Shown: positions 8,283 to 17,975, counted from the first letter of the stretch. The stretch: 64,000 bases of DNA from Humidesulfovibrio sp. (GCF_030689645.1 NZ_JAUYFU010000006.1:22630-86629), one strand, 5' to 3'. The notes: generated by a model from the letters alone, not told the origin. Numbers and translations are program-made.

Positions 8283-10523
8283 CTACTCTGGGGCAAAACC
8301 CAGGGCCAGCCCTGCCTCCAGCGCCGAGGCATTGGCCCTGAGCCTGGTCCAGTAAAGGTTCTGGGCCTTGCGCAAATCAGGCTCCAACCCAACGCTTGCA
8401 GCGCGCTCCAGCAATCGCCGCACGAGCTGGCAGTCTGGCTTGGGCCTGCCCAGCAGGTCAACCAGGGCATGGCCCACGCGGCGGGCCAGAAGGTGGCGCT
8501 CCGGATGCTCGCGCCCGCGCTCCAGCAGAAAACCGAGGAAGTCGCGGGAGGCCGTCACCTCGCCCATGATCCACTGCCAGGTGAGGGGCGACCAGAGCCT
8601 GTCCCAGCACTCGTCGCCGGTCTGGGTGTGCTGCGCCTCGCGGAAGGGCAGGAACAGGTGCGCGCCCAGGCGCGACTCCTCCACCTGCCGTTGCCAGGTC
8701 TCCGCCTCCACGCGGCGCACCCAGGCCAGGGCCAGCGCTTGGCGCTTGCCCCAGGGAATGTAGGCAGCCGGAACGCATTTTGTTCCGGTGTCGCCCACGC
8801 GGATGCACCCGGCAAAGGGATCGCCGCCATTGGGCAGCTCCCAGGTCCAGTCGTGCTCGTCCGTGCCGCTTTCCCGCGTCCAGGTTATGCAGGCCGTGCC
8901 GGTGCTGTGGCCTTGGTCGTCTTCCCCGCTTACGCGGACTTGGACGGACAGGCCGGGCCAGGGGACTTCCGCGCTGCCGCCGGGCAGAGGCAATCTCCCT
9001 TCGGCCCAGAGACGGATGAGGGCCTGGGCCAGTATGGTTTCAGTGGTCTCGCGCCGGTGCCGGACCTCATGGTTCCAGAGATCAAGGCCGTCGCCCAGGG
9101 CCGGGTCGTTGCTGCTGGCCTGCCCGATGTACGAGAGGAGCAGCGGCTCCAGGTCGTCCAATCCGGTGCGCCTGCCCAGCTGCATGGCCCGCAGGGCGAA
9201 GGTCAGGGCGTTCAGGGGCTCGATGCGCCCAAGGTCGTCGAAGAACCAGGCGCAGCTTGCAAAGGACGAGAGCGCCCACTTCTGCATGGTGAGCAGCTTC
9301 CAGGCCGTGTGCTGCTGGTCCGGGCTGAGGTCCGGGCGCAGCTGCGCGGTGGAGAACTCCTTGTCCGTGTCCAGGCCAGAGAGCACCCGGCCATAGGCGA
9401 TGAGGGCTTCCTCCGGGGAGCGGAAGAGTTGCGCGCCAAGGTGCATGAAATGATTGTCGATCCTTGTCTTTACGGCGTTCAGGCCGTCGCGCAGCGGTCC
9501 GCGCCAGCGTTGGTTCCAGCCGGGCTTGTGTTCGGTTGCGCAGCCGCAGTCGGAGCGCCAGCGCTCCACGCCATGGGCGCAGCTCCAGGAGCTGTTTTCG
9601 TGGATGCGCGCGCGTCTTTTGGGCGGGTTCTCGGCCAGATAGGCAGCGTAGTTGGTCAGTTCAACTCCTTCCACGCCCGCGCGGGCCTGGGACAGGGCGA
9701 AGGCCAGGGCCATTTCTCCGAACCGGAAGTGGTGGCCGTAGGTTTCTCCGTCTGTAGCCAGGGCGAGCAGCCCCTGTCCTGCCATGCCGGAAAGCCTGCC
9801 CCAGAAGGCGTCGCCGTGGCGCAGCAGCCCCTCAAAGGCCACGGCCTGCGACAGTGGGCCGTCGTAGAAGTACACCGCGATGCTGCGTCCTTCCGGCAGT
9901 TCGACGAGGTATGGCTCGCGGATGTTCAGATTGCCTTCATGGGCCTGGGTCCAGTTCAGTTGGCCCACGTCGGCCACTTCCCGCGCCTGGCGCGGGGCCA
10001 GGATGGTGAAGCGCACGCCGGCCTGGGCCAGCAGGTCCAGGGTGCGCATGTCCACCGCAGCTTCGGAGAGCCACAGCCCTTCTGCCGGGCGCTTGAACCT
10101 GGATTCGAAGTCGGCCAGGGCCCAGGCGATTTCGGCGCGTTTCTCCAGGTCTGTGGCCAGGGGCATGATGATGTGGTGGTAAATCTGGGCGATGGCGTTG
10201 CCGTGGCCCAGGCGCGCAAGGCTGGCGCGGTCGCCTTCGAGCACGCGGGCGTATACGTCCGGGGCCTTGCGCTCCATCCAGGTGAGCAGGGTGGGCCCGA
10301 AGTTGAAGCTCATGTACTCGAAGCAGTTCATGATCTCGATGATGCGGCCCTGGCCGTCCAGCCTCCGGGCCCAGGCCAGGGGGGCGTAGCTCTCCTCGCA
10401 GATGCGTTCGTTCCAGTGGGTGGCTGGGGCGGCGCTGCCTTCAGGCAAAATGGTGTCCATCCAGGGGTCCTCCCTGGGCGGCTGATAAAAATGACCGTGG
10501 ATGCAGAGCTGTTTCCCGTTCAT
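8283..10523 (-). CDS. Glycoside hydrolase family 57 protein (DUF3536 type)
   Basis: A 746-residue enzyme of the GH57 family, with an alpha-amylase/branching-enzyme-type (beta/alpha)7 barrel acting on alpha-glucans, probably glycogen. The N-terminal CIHGHFYQPPREDPW is the first conserved region. The nucleophile region is recognisable as EGLWLSEAAVD, and the acid region as ATDGETYGHH. The C-terminal half matches the accessory region of the DUF3536 subgroup. No signal peptide is present, so it is cytoplasmic. The exact activity (amylase, 4-alpha-glucanotransferase or branching) cannot be read from the sequence. Confidence 0.85.
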   Translation of the reverse strand: MNGKQLCIHGHFYQPPREDPWMDTILPEGSAAPATHWNERICEESYAPLAWARRLDGQGRIIEIMNCFEYMSFNFGPTLLTWMERKAPDVYARVLEGDRASLARLGHGNAIAQIYHHIIMPLATDLEKRAEIAWALADFESRFKRPAEGLWLSEAAVDMRTLDLLAQAGVRFTILAPRQAREVADVGQLNWTQAHEGNLNIREPYLVELPEGRSIAVYFYDGPLSQAVAFEGLLRHGDAFWGRLSGMAGQGLLALATDGETYGHHFRFGEMALAFALSQARAGVEGVELTNYAAYLAENPPKRRARIHENSSWSCAHGVERWRSDCGCATEHKPGWNQRWRGPLRDGLNAVKTRIDNHFMHLGAQLFRSPEEALIAYGRVLSGLDTDKEFSTAQLRPDLSPDQQHTAWKLLTMQKWALSSFASCAWFFDDLGRIEPLNALTFALRAMQLGRRTGLDDLEPLLLSYIGQASSNDPALGDGLDLWNHEVRHRRETTETILAQALIRLWAEGRLPLPGGSAEVPWPGLSVQVRVSGEDDQGHSTGTACITWTRESGTDEHDWTWELPNGGDPFAGCIRVGDTGTKCVPAAYIPWGKRQALALAWVRRVEAETWQRQVEESRLGAHLFLPFREAQHTQTGDECWDRLWSPLTWQWIMGEVTASRDFLGFLLERGREHPERHLLARRVGHALVDLLGRPKPDCQLVRRLLERAASVGLEPDLRKAQNLYWTRLRANASALEAGLALGFAPE

Positions 10524-10719
10524 TTGGATACCCCTGGCTGATGGTTCTGAACCTCTTCTCTACCCCTCCAGGTCGCGTGGGGCAAGGGGCGGCGAAGGTG
10601 ACCCCCGGAAGCGCCAGAATGCGGAAATGGCATGAAATGTATCGACAAAAACACTATGGCTGGCTATATTGCTTGTATCATTGGATCTGTGCCCTATGAC
10701 CTGCAAGGGAGGCCACCTC

Positions 10720-11409
10720 ATGAAGACGCCCAAGACACTCTGTCCGCATCGCTCCAGCCCTTTTGGGCCTGTCGTCCTCGCCTCGATTCTGTCGCTCTTT
10801 CTTTCGTTGTTTCTGGCTCTGCATGCGGCACCGGTCTTTGCCGCAGAGGTGGAGTCCGTGGGGCATGTGACCCGCGTGCAGGGCGTGTCCTTCGCGGTGC
10901 AGGGCAGCGTCCTGCGGCCCATGGGGATCAACGCGCTCATCAGCCGCAAGGACGTGCTCAAGACCGGGCCGGGCGCGCGGCTGGAGATCACCCTGCTCGA
11001 CGAGACCAGGCTCACCCTTGGGGCGGACACGATCTTCAGCGTGGAGCGTTACGATCTGGGACGCCAGCAGGGCGGGGTGCTGCTCAAGCTCACCAAGGGC
11101 GTGTTCCGCGTGGCCACGGGCAGCCTTGAGTCCCTGCGCGGCGCACCTTTCGAGGTGTCGACCCCGTTGGCCGTGGTGGGCATACGCGGAACGGATTTCT
11201 GGGGCGGATACCTGTCTGCGGAGGAACTCTCGGTGCTGCTCATTTCGGGAAAGGGAGTTTACATCGTCAACGATGGAGGCCGCACCGAGATCGTGCGGCC
11301 CATGGAGGGCGTGAATATTCGCTCGGCCTCCAGCCCGCCCCCGGCTCCCTCCCTGTGGAGCCCGGACAGACGCGCGGCAGCGTTCAAGACAGTGGCCTTC
11401 GACGAGTAG
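10720..11409 (+). CDS. Secreted FecR-domain protein
   Basis: A 229-residue exported protein: a basic start, then a hydrophobic stretch VVLASILSLFLSLFLALHA ending in an AxA-type cleavage site near FAAE. The mature part is a FecR-type domain: VGHVTRVQG, a run of short strands, then GARLEITLLDETRLTLG and FEVSTPLAVVGIRGTDF. Such domains bind ligands or sense signals in the periplasm. ATG 10720 is chosen because GGGAGG lies 7 bases before it; an upstream in-frame start at 10669 lacks one and would spoil the signal peptide. There is no sigma factor gene beside it, so it is probably not a classical FecR anti-sigma factor. Confidence 0.85.
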   Translation: MKTPKTLCPHRSSPFGPVVLASILSLFLSLFLALHAAPVFAAEVESVGHVTRVQGVSFAVQGSVLRPMGINALISRKDVLKTGPGARLEITLLDETRLTLGADTIFSVERYDLGRQQGGVLLKLTKGVFRVATGSLESLRGAPFEVSTPLAVVGIRGTDFWGGYLSAEELSVLLISGKGVYIVNDGGRTEIVRPMEGVNIRSASSPPPAPSLWSPDRRAAAFKTVAFDE

Positions 11410-11436
11410 CTGCTACGCCAGGGCAGGGCGGCGCTT

Positions 11437-12318
11437 TCACTGGCGCAACATCTCCACCAGGTCGCGCACGTGCACGGGCAGGTCGTCGAAGCGGCGCATG
11501 CAGAGGATGAGATCGCGCGTCACCCAGGGGTCGGTGATGCGCACCGTGCGGATGTTCATGGTCAGTTTGCAGCGCTGGGCGGCGGTGTCGGGCATGATGG
11601 CCACGCCCACGTTCCTCTCCACCATGCGGCCCACGGCCAGGAAGCCGCGCAGGCGCACGCGGTGGTTCATTTCACGGCCCAGCCTTGCGGCATGGGATTC
11701 CAGGTACCTTTGCAGGGGGCTGTCTTCGTTCAGGCCCACGAAGTCGTGCTTCAGCACTTCGCTGAAGGACACGCTGCTGCGTTCCGCAAGTTCGTGCCGC
11801 ATGGGCGTGGCAAGCACGTAGGTGAGCTTGCGGAAGGGGAAGGTCTCCAGCGCACCCACGTCCACCGAGCGCGCCATGACGCCGACGTCGGCCTTGCCGT
11901 CCACAACGTCCTGGGCGATGTCCGTTGAGGGCCGCTCGTTCAGCTCGATGCTCACGTTGGGGTGCTCGGCCAGATAGGTGGTCAGCAGGTCGGGCAGGAA
12001 CTCCGTGAGCGAGGCCGTGTTGCACAAAAGCCGGATATGGCCCTTGAGCCCCGAGGCGTACTCGCCCAGGTCGCCCAGCATGCGCACCCACTGATCCAGC
12101 ACGATGCGGCCATGATGTTGCAACGCCCGGCCAGCCTCGGTGGGCGTCACGCCCCTGCGCCCGCGCGTCAGGAGCTGCACCCCAAGCATGTCTTCCATGT
12201 TGCGGATTCGTGCGCTGGCCGAGGCCAGGGCCAGGTGTGAACGCTCGGCGCCCTTGGTGATGCTGCCGCTGTCCACGATATGCAGAAACAGACGCAAGTC
12301 AGTCAAATCGAATGACAT
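11437..12318 (-). CDS. LysR-family transcription regulator
   Basis: A 293-residue LysR-type regulator. The N-terminal winged helix (about 1-65) reads LTDLRLFLHIVDSGSITKGA, then LALASASARIRNMEDMLGVQLL and TPTEAGRALQ. The remaining 220 residues form the periplasmic-binding-protein-like effector domain. The start MSFDLTD is preferred over an in-frame start three codons upstream. No target enzyme gene lies next to it on either side, so its effector and regulon cannot be inferred from context. It is divergent from a small lipoprotein gene, with 196 bases between them. Confidence 0.92.
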   Translation of the reverse strand: MSFDLTDLRLFLHIVDSGSITKGAERSHLALASASARIRNMEDMLGVQLLTRGRRGVTPTEAGRALQHHGRIVLDQWVRMLGDLGEYASGLKGHIRLLCNTASLTEFLPDLLTTYLAEHPNVSIELNERPSTDIAQDVVDGKADVGVMARSVDVGALETFPFRKLTYVLATPMRHELAERSSVSFSEVLKHDFVGLNEDSPLQRYLESHAARLGREMNHRVRLRGFLAVGRMVERNVGVAIMPDTAAQRCKLTMNIRTVRITDPWVTRDLILCMRRFDDLPVHVRDLVEMLRQ

Positions 12319-12514
12319 ACTTACCAACCCCCCAGGCGTGCTGTGCGACAGATTGGCGCGTCAGCCTTCGCCAATTCCGAAGGGATACTTAAAATCTTCC
12401 ACATTTACAACTCTGGCCGGGAGCCTCAGGGTGCAGCCATAGACGCTCGGTAACGCCTTCCGATCGAGCGATGAGATCAGACGAAGGCTCATGGCGGATT
12501 ATAAGGAGCACAAT

Positions 12515-12811
12515 ATGAACATGGACAGCGCAAGCCTCGCCTTTGCCAGGGTCTGCTTCTTTGTGATGCTTTTCGTCAGCACGGCGTGCAGCCGTTTTGA
12601 CGCCACCCGTTTGAGCGAAGACAACGTCTTGCCCTCGCCGACCGCGGCGACGCAGCCTGCGGCCCCTGCCGCCGCGCATGTTGTCACCCTGAACATCGAC
12701 GCCGCGCAGATGCACGAACTGGAAGCGCGCCTGGCCCTGCTCGCGCCGGAGTCTGGCGCAGACCGCCTGAATGCCGCGCCGGAAAACCCTGGCCGGGCCT
12801 ACTGGGATTAA
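12515..12811 (+). CDS. Small lipoprotein of unknown function
   Basis: A 98-residue protein with a signal sequence (FARVCFFVMLFVSTAC) that ends in a lipobox-like STAC, predicting a lipid-anchored cysteine near residue 26. The mature part is Ala/Pro-rich with a short predicted helix (AQMHELEARLALLAPE), and it belongs to no family I recognise. The ATG at 12515 has AAGGAG 6 bases before it; an in-frame ATG at 12491 has none. It stands alone, divergent from the LysR gene. Confidence 0.7.
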   Translation: MNMDSASLAFARVCFFVMLFVSTACSRFDATRLSEDNVLPSPTAATQPAAPAAAHVVTLNIDAAQMHELEARLALLAPESGADRLNAAPENPGRAYWD

Positions 12812-13091
12812 TCAGCCCCCTCGCAGGCCGGTGCGGGCCGGGTGGCAACCCCTGCCGCGCCCTTCCCGCACCGGCCATATTCATTTTCTGACTTGTCGAG
12901 CGTCGCTCGAACCTGCGTCACCCCGTCGACTTCGCCCACCGGACGAAACGAATTGCAGGACAGTTCGGGAGTCCAAAGCTCCCGCACTCTCAAATTTGGA
13001 ACCTAGGAGTCCTGGGGGCGAATCGATATGCGAAGCTCCCGTGGGCAAGGGGAATTCGCCGCGTCAGCATGCTGCTGACCTCACAACGCCG
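12812..13091. other. 280-base intergenic region with several hairpins
   Basis: No gene is seen between the lipoprotein and the terminator at 13092. The stretch contains a tight hairpin CGGGAG-7-CTCCCG near 12968, enclosed by CAGGAC and GTCCTG arms, and a second dyad GTCAGCA-TGC-TGCTGAC near 13065. The nesting suggests a structured RNA, but it matches no family I know and has no tRNA-like arms. Confidence 0.35.
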
Positions 13092-13128
13092 AAGGGCCGG
13101 ATCTGAGCAAAACTCGGATCCGGCCCTT
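13092..13128. terminator. Strong bidirectional hairpin terminator
   Basis: Twelve-base arms AAGGGCCGGATC and GATCCGGCCCTT with an inner GAG/CTC extension form a very stable hairpin at the 3' end of the ferredoxin gene (minus strand). CGCC and GGCG extend the outer stem. T runs are short on both sides, so efficiency is uncertain. Confidence 0.7.
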
Positions 13129-13152
13129 TGGCGTATGGGGGGGCAAAAGACC

Positions 13153-14118
13153 TCAGGTCCTTGGGCCGCCGGAGGCGCTCTTCAGGATTTCTTCCACCAA
13201 GAGCGGCAGTCCGCGCGTGGGCTCGGACCGGAGGGAAAGCGCGACCTTGGGGCATTTGCTCACGCAGGCGCCGCAGCCCATGCAGCGCGCGCTCTTGATC
13301 TGAAGCTTGCGGTCGCGGGCCTTGAGCGCCCCGAACTGGCAGAACTTGACGCAGTTGCCGCAGCCCACGCAGGCTTCCTCGTCCACCTGAACGAGGTAGC
13401 CTGAAGAGGCAAGCATGCCTACGCCGTTCTTCTGGGCGGCCATGGCCGCGCAGCAGCAGGAGCAGCAGTTGCAGATGGCGTAGAACCGGCCCAGGGCCAG
13501 GTCCTTGAAAAAGGCGTGGTGCACGTGCCCACGGGCGTTCTCGGCTTTCAGGATGGCCACGGCCTCGTCGGGGGTCACGCGCCGGGCGCGCTTTTCGTTG
13601 TGCTCCAGCACCAGGCTGGCAAAGGGTTCGCCCATGACCATGCAGACGTCCATGGGCGAGCAGGGATTCTTGCGCGCCGCGCGGCAGGGGCAGTCGAACA
13701 CAACGATGTGGTCCGGGTTCTTCAGCACGATGTCGCGCGCAAGCTGGTAGGGCACGACGGATTCCGGCGTGGTGACGCAGACCTCGCGGCCTATCTTGAC
13801 GAGCTTGATGGCCTCGTCCGTGGGCATGACCTTGCCGTGGTAGGTGTCTGCGAAGCGGATGCCCGTGGCGTTGCGGCTGGCCTTCATGGCCTTGCGCCGG
13901 GCGTCCACGCGGGCGGGGAAGAGGCGGTCCAGCCAGCGGCTCCCCCTGGTCAGAAGTTTGACCAGGGGGTGCTCGCCGGAAAGGATCTTGATGTAGGTGT
14001 AAGGCCAGCGCAGGTACAGGTAGCCGTGCAGCTTCTTGCCAAGGCTGAAGCCAAGCCCGTCCGCCTCGTCAAAGAAGCGTCTTGCCGAGGGCTTCAGGAG
14101 CAAGCGCAGCGGATTCAT
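13153..14118 (-). CDS. 4Fe-4S ferredoxin-domain protein
   Basis: A 321-residue cytoplasmic iron-sulfur protein. The C-terminal part carries two classic [4Fe-4S] motifs, CVGCGNCVKFC and CMGCGACVSKC with a following CP, as in bacterial ferredoxins. A further cysteine group (DCPCRAARKNPC, then DVC) near the middle and a CNCCSCCC stretch could hold another metal site. The N-terminal 150 residues match nothing I can name. It lies 14 bases upstream of typA's 3' end on the same strand, so it is the distal gene of that transcript. Its electron partner is unknown. Confidence 0.8.
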   Translation of the reverse strand: MNPLRLLLKPSARRFFDEADGLGFSLGKKLHGYLYLRWPYTYIKILSGEHPLVKLLTRGSRWLDRLFPARVDARRKAMKASRNATGIRFADTYHGKVMPTDEAIKLVKIGREVCVTTPESVVPYQLARDIVLKNPDHIVVFDCPCRAARKNPCSPMDVCMVMGEPFASLVLEHNEKRARRVTPDEAVAILKAENARGHVHHAFFKDLALGRFYAICNCCSCCCAAMAAQKNGVGMLASSGYLVQVDEEACVGCGNCVKFCQFGALKARDRKLQIKSARCMGCGACVSKCPKVALSLRSEPTRGLPLLVEEILKSASGGPRT

Positions 14119-14132
14119 GCCTGCGCCCTCGA

Positions 14133-15980
14133 TTATTTCTCGGTCTCGGTCTTGGCTCCGCCGCGCATGGTGTGGCGCTTGGTGGCGGAGAGCACGGTCT
14201 TGCGCAGGCGAATGGACAAGGGCGTGATCTCCACCAGTTCGTCCTCGCGGATGAAGTGGATGGCGCGCTCAAGGGTCATGGGCTTCACCGGGGTCAGGGT
14301 GCAGGCCTCGTCCTTGCCGGAAGCGCGCATGTTGCTGAGCTTCTTTTCCTTGGACGGATTCACGTTGATGTCCACCTCGCGGGTGTGCTCGCCAACGATC
14401 ATGCCCTCGTAGAGGGGGTCGCCAGCGGTGATGAACATCTGGCCACGCGGCTCCAGGTTGAAGATGCCGTAAGTCACGCCAACGCCGGAGCGGTCGGCCA
14501 CGATGGAGCCGGTGAAGCGGGTGGGGAAGTCGCCGCGGTATTCGCCGTAGCCTTCGAGGTACGAGTTCATGATGCCCGTGCCTTTGGTGTCGGTGAGGAA
14601 CTCGTCGCGGTAGCCGATGAGCCCGCGCGAGGGCACGCTGAACTCGATGCGCACGCGGCCCTTGCCGTTGTTCACCAGGTTCACCATGCGGCCCTTGCGG
14701 ATGGACAGCTTCTCGGTGACGATGCCCATGAAGGTCTCGTCGCAGTCCACGTACACGCGCTCGATGGGCTCGGTGAGTTTGCCGTGCTCGTCGCGCTTGT
14801 AGATGACTTCCGGGCGGCCAACGGTGAGCTCGAAGCCCTCGCGGCGCATGGTCTCGATGATGATGGCCATCTGGAACTCGCCGCGGCCCTTGACCAGGAA
14901 ACTTTCGCGATCGTCGGTCTCCTCAATGCGGATGGCGACGTTCTGAAGGGCTTCCTTCATCAGGCGTTCGCGGATCTTGTTGCTCTGCACGAACTTGCCT
15001 TCGCGGCCAGCCAGGGGCGAGGTGTTGATGCCGAAGCGCATGGAAACGGTGGGCTCGTCCACGGTGATGCGCGGAAGGGCCACAGGCGATTCCTTGGTGC
15101 AGATGGTGTCGCCGATCTGCACGTCGTCGATGCCGGCAAGCACGGCGATGTCGCCAGCCAGGACTTCGTCGACCGCAGCCAGCTGCACGCCGTCGTACAC
15201 CTGCAGCTTGCTCACCTTCAACGTCTTGGGCGCGCCGTCGGCGCCGATGCAGACCATGCTGTCGCTGGACTTCACCTTGCCGTTGACGACCTTGCCGATG
15301 GCCAGGCGTCCCACGTAGTCGGAGTAGCCCAGATCGCAGACGATCATCTGGAAGGGGGCTTCCGGGTCGTAGCTCGGAGCGGGGATGTGCTTGACGATGG
15401 CTTCAAAGACAGGACCAAGGCTGTCGCCGCGCTCCTCAAGGGTGTTCTGCGCGATGCCGTCGCGGCCAATGGCGTAGAGAACCGGGAATTCCAGCTGCTC
15501 CTCGTTGGCGCCCAGGTCGATGAACAGGTCGTAAACCTCGTTCAGCACTTCCTCGGGGCGGGCGTCGCCGCGGTCGATCTTGTTGACGATGACGATGACG
15601 GGCAGGCCGCCGTCCAGAGCCTTTTTCAGCACGAAACGGGTCTGGGGCAGGGGGCCTTCGCTGGCGTCCACCAGCAGGATAGCGCCGCCGGCCATGGCCA
15701 GGGAGCGCTCCACTTCGCCGCCGAAGTCGGCGTGGCCCGGGGTGTCGATGATGTTGATCTTAACGCCTTTCCATTGGACGGAGCAGTTCTTGGCGGCGAT
15801 GGTGATGCCGCGCTCGCGCTCCAGGTCCATGTTGTCCATGACGCGATCGCTGACCTGCTGGTTCTCTCGGAACACGCCGCTCTGGCGAAAAAGGCCGTCC
15901 ACAAGGGTGGTTTTACCGTGGTCGACGTGGGCGATGATGGCGATGTTGCGCAGCAGCTCATTGCGTGCGGTGTTCTTCAT
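14133..15980 (-). CDS. typA: Ribosome-associated GTPase TypA/BipA
   Basis: A 615-residue translational GTPase of the EF-G-like TypA/BipA family, which binds the ribosome and helps assembly and stress translation. G1 is AHVDHGKTT (residues 17-25), G3 is [13 protein letters not shown], and G4 is NKID. The BipA-specific C-terminal domain is present, including [18 protein letters not shown] and [13 protein letters not shown]. Length and start are typical. It is followed by the ferredoxin gene and preceded by the RRM gene, all on the minus strand, but a terminator separates it from the latter. Confidence 0.97.
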   Translation of the reverse strand: MKNTARNELLRNIAIIAHVDHGKTTLVDGLFRQSGVFRENQQVSDRVMDNMDLERERGITIAAKNCSVQWKGVKINIIDTPGHADFGGEVERSLAMAGGAILLVDASEGPLPQTRFVLKKALDGGLPVIVIVNKIDRGDARPEEVLNEVYDLFIDLGANEEQLEFPVLYAIGRDGIAQNTLEERGDSLGPVFEAIVKHIPAPSYDPEAPFQMIVCDLGYSDYVGRLAIGKVVNGKVKSSDSMVCIGADGAPKTLKVSKLQVYDGVQLAAVDEVLAGDIAVLAGIDDVQIGDTICTKESPVALPRITVDEPTVSMRFGINTSPLAGREGKFVQSNKIRERLMKEALQNVAIRIEETDDRESFLVKGRGEFQMAIIIETMRREGFELTVGRPEVIYKRDEHGKLTEPIERVYVDCDETFMGIVTEKLSIRKGRMVNLVNNGKGRVRIEFSVPSRGLIGYRDEFLTDTKGTGIMNSYLEGYGEYRGDFPTRFTGSIVADRSGVGVTYGIFNLEPRGQMFITAGDPLYEGMIVGEHTREVDINVNPSKEKKLSNMRASGKDEACTLTPVKPMTLERAIHFIREDELVEITPLSIRLRKTVLSATKRHTMRGGAKTETEK

Positions 15981-16138
15981 GCGGGAAAGTTCCTTTGGGG
16001 GGGTGCGTTACGAGGTGGCGAAAATATGCTGGACTAGAATAACCGGTGAATGTCCTTGAGGCAACGGCCCTGTGACAATTTCTTGGACAACGGCGAGGCG
16101 GGCCGGGTCGCCTGTGCAGCCATATGGGGAAAGGAAAA

Positions 16139-16166
16139 ACCCCGTCCCGCAGGCGCGAGACGGGGT
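16139..16166 (-). terminator. Intrinsic terminator after RRM gene
   Basis: Arms ACCCCGTC and GACGGGGT form a GC-rich hairpin. On the minus strand it is followed by TTTTT, the standard layout for ending the RRM-protein transcript before typA. Confidence 0.85.
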
Positions 16167-16206
16167 GACTTGGGCCGGGTTTGGTTTTGCCGGCTTTCCG
16201 CGGCGG

Positions 16207-16476
16207 CTAGTAGTCGCGGCGGGGGCGGGGCTGACGCTCCTGGGCCTCGTTGATGCGAAGCGCGCGTCCGCCAATTTCTTTGCCGTTGAGGGCGTCGATG
16301 GCCTGCTTGGCGGAAGCGTCGTCCATCTCCACGAAGCCGAAGCCACGGAAGCGGCCGGTCTCGCGGTCATTGATGAACTTGACGGAAATGACTTCGCCGT
16401 ACTGGCCGAAGAGGCTGTGGAGGTCATCCTCGGAGGCGCTGAAAGGAATGTTGCCGACGTAGATGGACTTGGGCAT
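16207..16476 (-). CDS. Small RRM-domain RNA-binding protein
   Basis: An 89-residue protein made almost entirely of one RNA recognition motif. RNP2 is SIYVGNIPF near the start, and RNP1 is RFRGFGFVEM near residue 50. The tail is short and Arg/Pro-rich (RQPRPRRDY). Single-RRM proteins of this size in bacteria and cyanobacteria often respond to cold or act as RNA chaperones. It is monocistronic, with its own terminator. The 5' region is long and AT-richer (see next entry), consistent with post-transcriptional control. Confidence 0.92.
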   Translation of the reverse strand: MPKSIYVGNIPFSASEDDLHSLFGQYGEVISVKFINDRETGRFRGFGFVEMDDASAKQAIDALNGKEIGGRALRINEAQERQPRPRRDY

Positions 16477-16787
16477 AAAAATCTAAGCTCCTGAAATTGA
16501 TCTAAAAGTTGGCGTCGTTTCTGTGTACGGAGCACAGGCTTCCGTCCCTTTACGACAATTGATCGCAAGCTTTGAGCCCCATCTTCGGGTATGTCAAGAA
16601 AAAAATATGGTTCGTTCCTTGCATTTGATTTAGCACGATTTGCTTCTGGACGAATTGTCCCACCTGATGGGGGGATGTTCCTGCGTACCCGTCATGCCTG
16701 CGCACTGCGCTTTTCGGCTTGGAGAGCCGGATCTTGACGGGGGCCCTGGGAGGGGAGACGTGAAACCACGTCCGCACGGAGGCTTAC
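16477..16787. other. 311-base divergent promoter region (RRM gene / rlpA)
   Basis: No gene is seen. It must hold promoters for both the leftward RRM gene and the rightward rlpA. AT-rich patches occur at 16590-16640. I could not choose firm -35/-10 boxes. A long untranslated leader for the RRM gene, as in cold-shock genes, is possible but unproven. Confidence 0.4.
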
Positions 16788-17789
16788 ATGAACTGCATCA
16801 GATTTTTCGTTGTCATCTCTCTGCTCGCACTCACGGGGTGCGCGTACTTGCCTGTGGGCGAGTCCCAGCGCCTGCATTCACAGGCTCCGGCGCATTCGCC
16901 GCCCCAGGAGGGAGCGAAGCAAGAGCGCACGCAGGTGCTTTACAAGAGGCAGCCAGGCCAGGTTGATCCCAAGATCAGCCCGTATTCGGTCATGGGTAAA
17001 ACCTACTGGCCTGTGCAGTCCGGCCTGGGCTTCCGCGAGGAAGGCTTTGCCTCCTGGTACGGCATAGATTTTCATGGCAAGAAGACCGCCACCGGCGAGA
17101 TCTACGACATGTTCAGCATTTCCGCCGCGCACAAGACCCTGCCCCTGGGCACCAAGGTCCGCGTGACCAACCTTGAGAACGGGCGCGAACTCGAACTTGT
17201 GGTTAACGACCGCGGTCCCTTTGTCGATGGCCGCGTCATCGACCTCTCTTACGCCTCGGCCCGCCTGCTCGGCATGGCCGACAACGGCCTTGCCCGCGTG
17301 CGCGTAGTGGGCATCGCCGAAAATCCCGTGCTTGCGAACGCAACCTATAAGACAGTCGCCTCGGCATCTGCCGAGAACCAGCCCCGCAAGTCCGGCAACC
17401 GTGTCATCGAGAAGGACCTTTCTGATGGTCCGAATCGCGTCCAGGCTTCCCGTTCGGACAAGCCCGCCCAGGCCAAGGCTCCTGTGGTGGCGGCCAAGGC
17501 CCAGCCGGTGGCGGAGCAGCATGCTTCGATGCAACCCTCCATGCAGCAGGACGGTTCACGCTACAGCGTGCAGGTTGGCGCTTTTTCACAGGATGAGAAC
17601 GCGCGCAGGGTGAAGGATCGCCTTGTGCAGTCCGGATTCCGGGGCGCAAGCGTTGTGCGCTCCGTGCGCGGCGGCCGCGAGCTTTCGGTGGTGCAGGCCG
17701 GCAGTTTCGACGCTCGCGAGCAGGCCGAAGAAGTGTTGCGCGCCGTGAGGGATGAGTTCCCGTCCAGCTTCATCAGCTCTGGCGCCTAA
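16788..17789 (+). CDS. rlpA: RlpA septal lytic transglycosylase lipoprotein with SPOR domain
   Basis: A 333-residue lipoprotein: signal sequence with lipobox LLALTGC, a double-psi beta-barrel domain (about 80-180) with FASWYGIDFHGKKTATGE and LVVNDRGPFVDGRVIDLS, a low-complexity Ala/Gln linker, and a C-terminal SPOR domain (about 258-330, starting SVQVGAFSQDENA) that binds denuded glycan at the division septum. The domain order is the standard one. In RlpA enzymes the barrel's His/Asp/Glu residues cleave naked glycan strands. The ATG is preceded by GGAGGC. The gene appears monocistronic with a hairpin after it. Confidence 0.95.
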   Translation: MNCIRFFVVISLLALTGCAYLPVGESQRLHSQAPAHSPPQEGAKQERTQVLYKRQPGQVDPKISPYSVMGKTYWPVQSGLGFREEGFASWYGIDFHGKKTATGEIYDMFSISAAHKTLPLGTKVRVTNLENGRELELVVNDRGPFVDGRVIDLSYASARLLGMADNGLARVRVVGIAENPVLANATYKTVASASAENQPRKSGNRVIEKDLSDGPNRVQASRSDKPAQAKAPVVAAKAQPVAEQHASMQPSMQQDGSRYSVQVGAFSQDENARRVKDRLVQSGFRGASVVRSVRGGRELSVVQAGSFDAREQAEEVLRAVRDEFPSSFISSGA

Positions 17790-17817
17790 GGACCTTTGGG
17801 CCAAAGTGCAGACGTGG

Positions 17818-17844
17818 GGAGCGCCGGTGAGCCGCCGGCGCTCC
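17818..17844 (+). terminator. Hairpin terminator after rlpA
   Basis: Ten-base perfect arms GGAGCGCCGG and CCGGCGCTCC with a 7-base loop, followed by GTTTCC, lie 29 bases after the rlpA stop. The T tract is short, so it is probably a terminator of moderate strength. Confidence 0.65.
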
Positions 17845-17975
17845 GTTTCCCTTGCCGCCTGCGGCTGTGCCTGCAGGGCCTTGCGCGGCGCGGCGGCTTG
17901 GGATAATAATGTAAATAGTGTGGTTGGTTCGGGATCTGGGCCGCGAAGGCCATTAATCTGACGGAGGAATGCGGC

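Noticed and set aside
8469..10541. A 690-codon plus-strand frame
   Set aside because: It is antisense to the GH57 gene, whose motifs are clear; the product has no recognisable features.
10650..10680. A sigma-54-like element TGGCTGGCTATATTGC before the FecR gene
   Set aside because: The spacing between GG and GC is one base too long, and the second half is weak.
12940..13080. A possible tRNA or tmRNA fragment
   Set aside because: GGGGGCGAATC looks like tRNA/tmRNA end sequence, but there are no acceptor, T or anticodon arms.
14082..16037. A 651-codon plus-strand frame
   Set aside because: It is antisense to typA and rich in His/Val/Ala repeats; typA is unambiguous.
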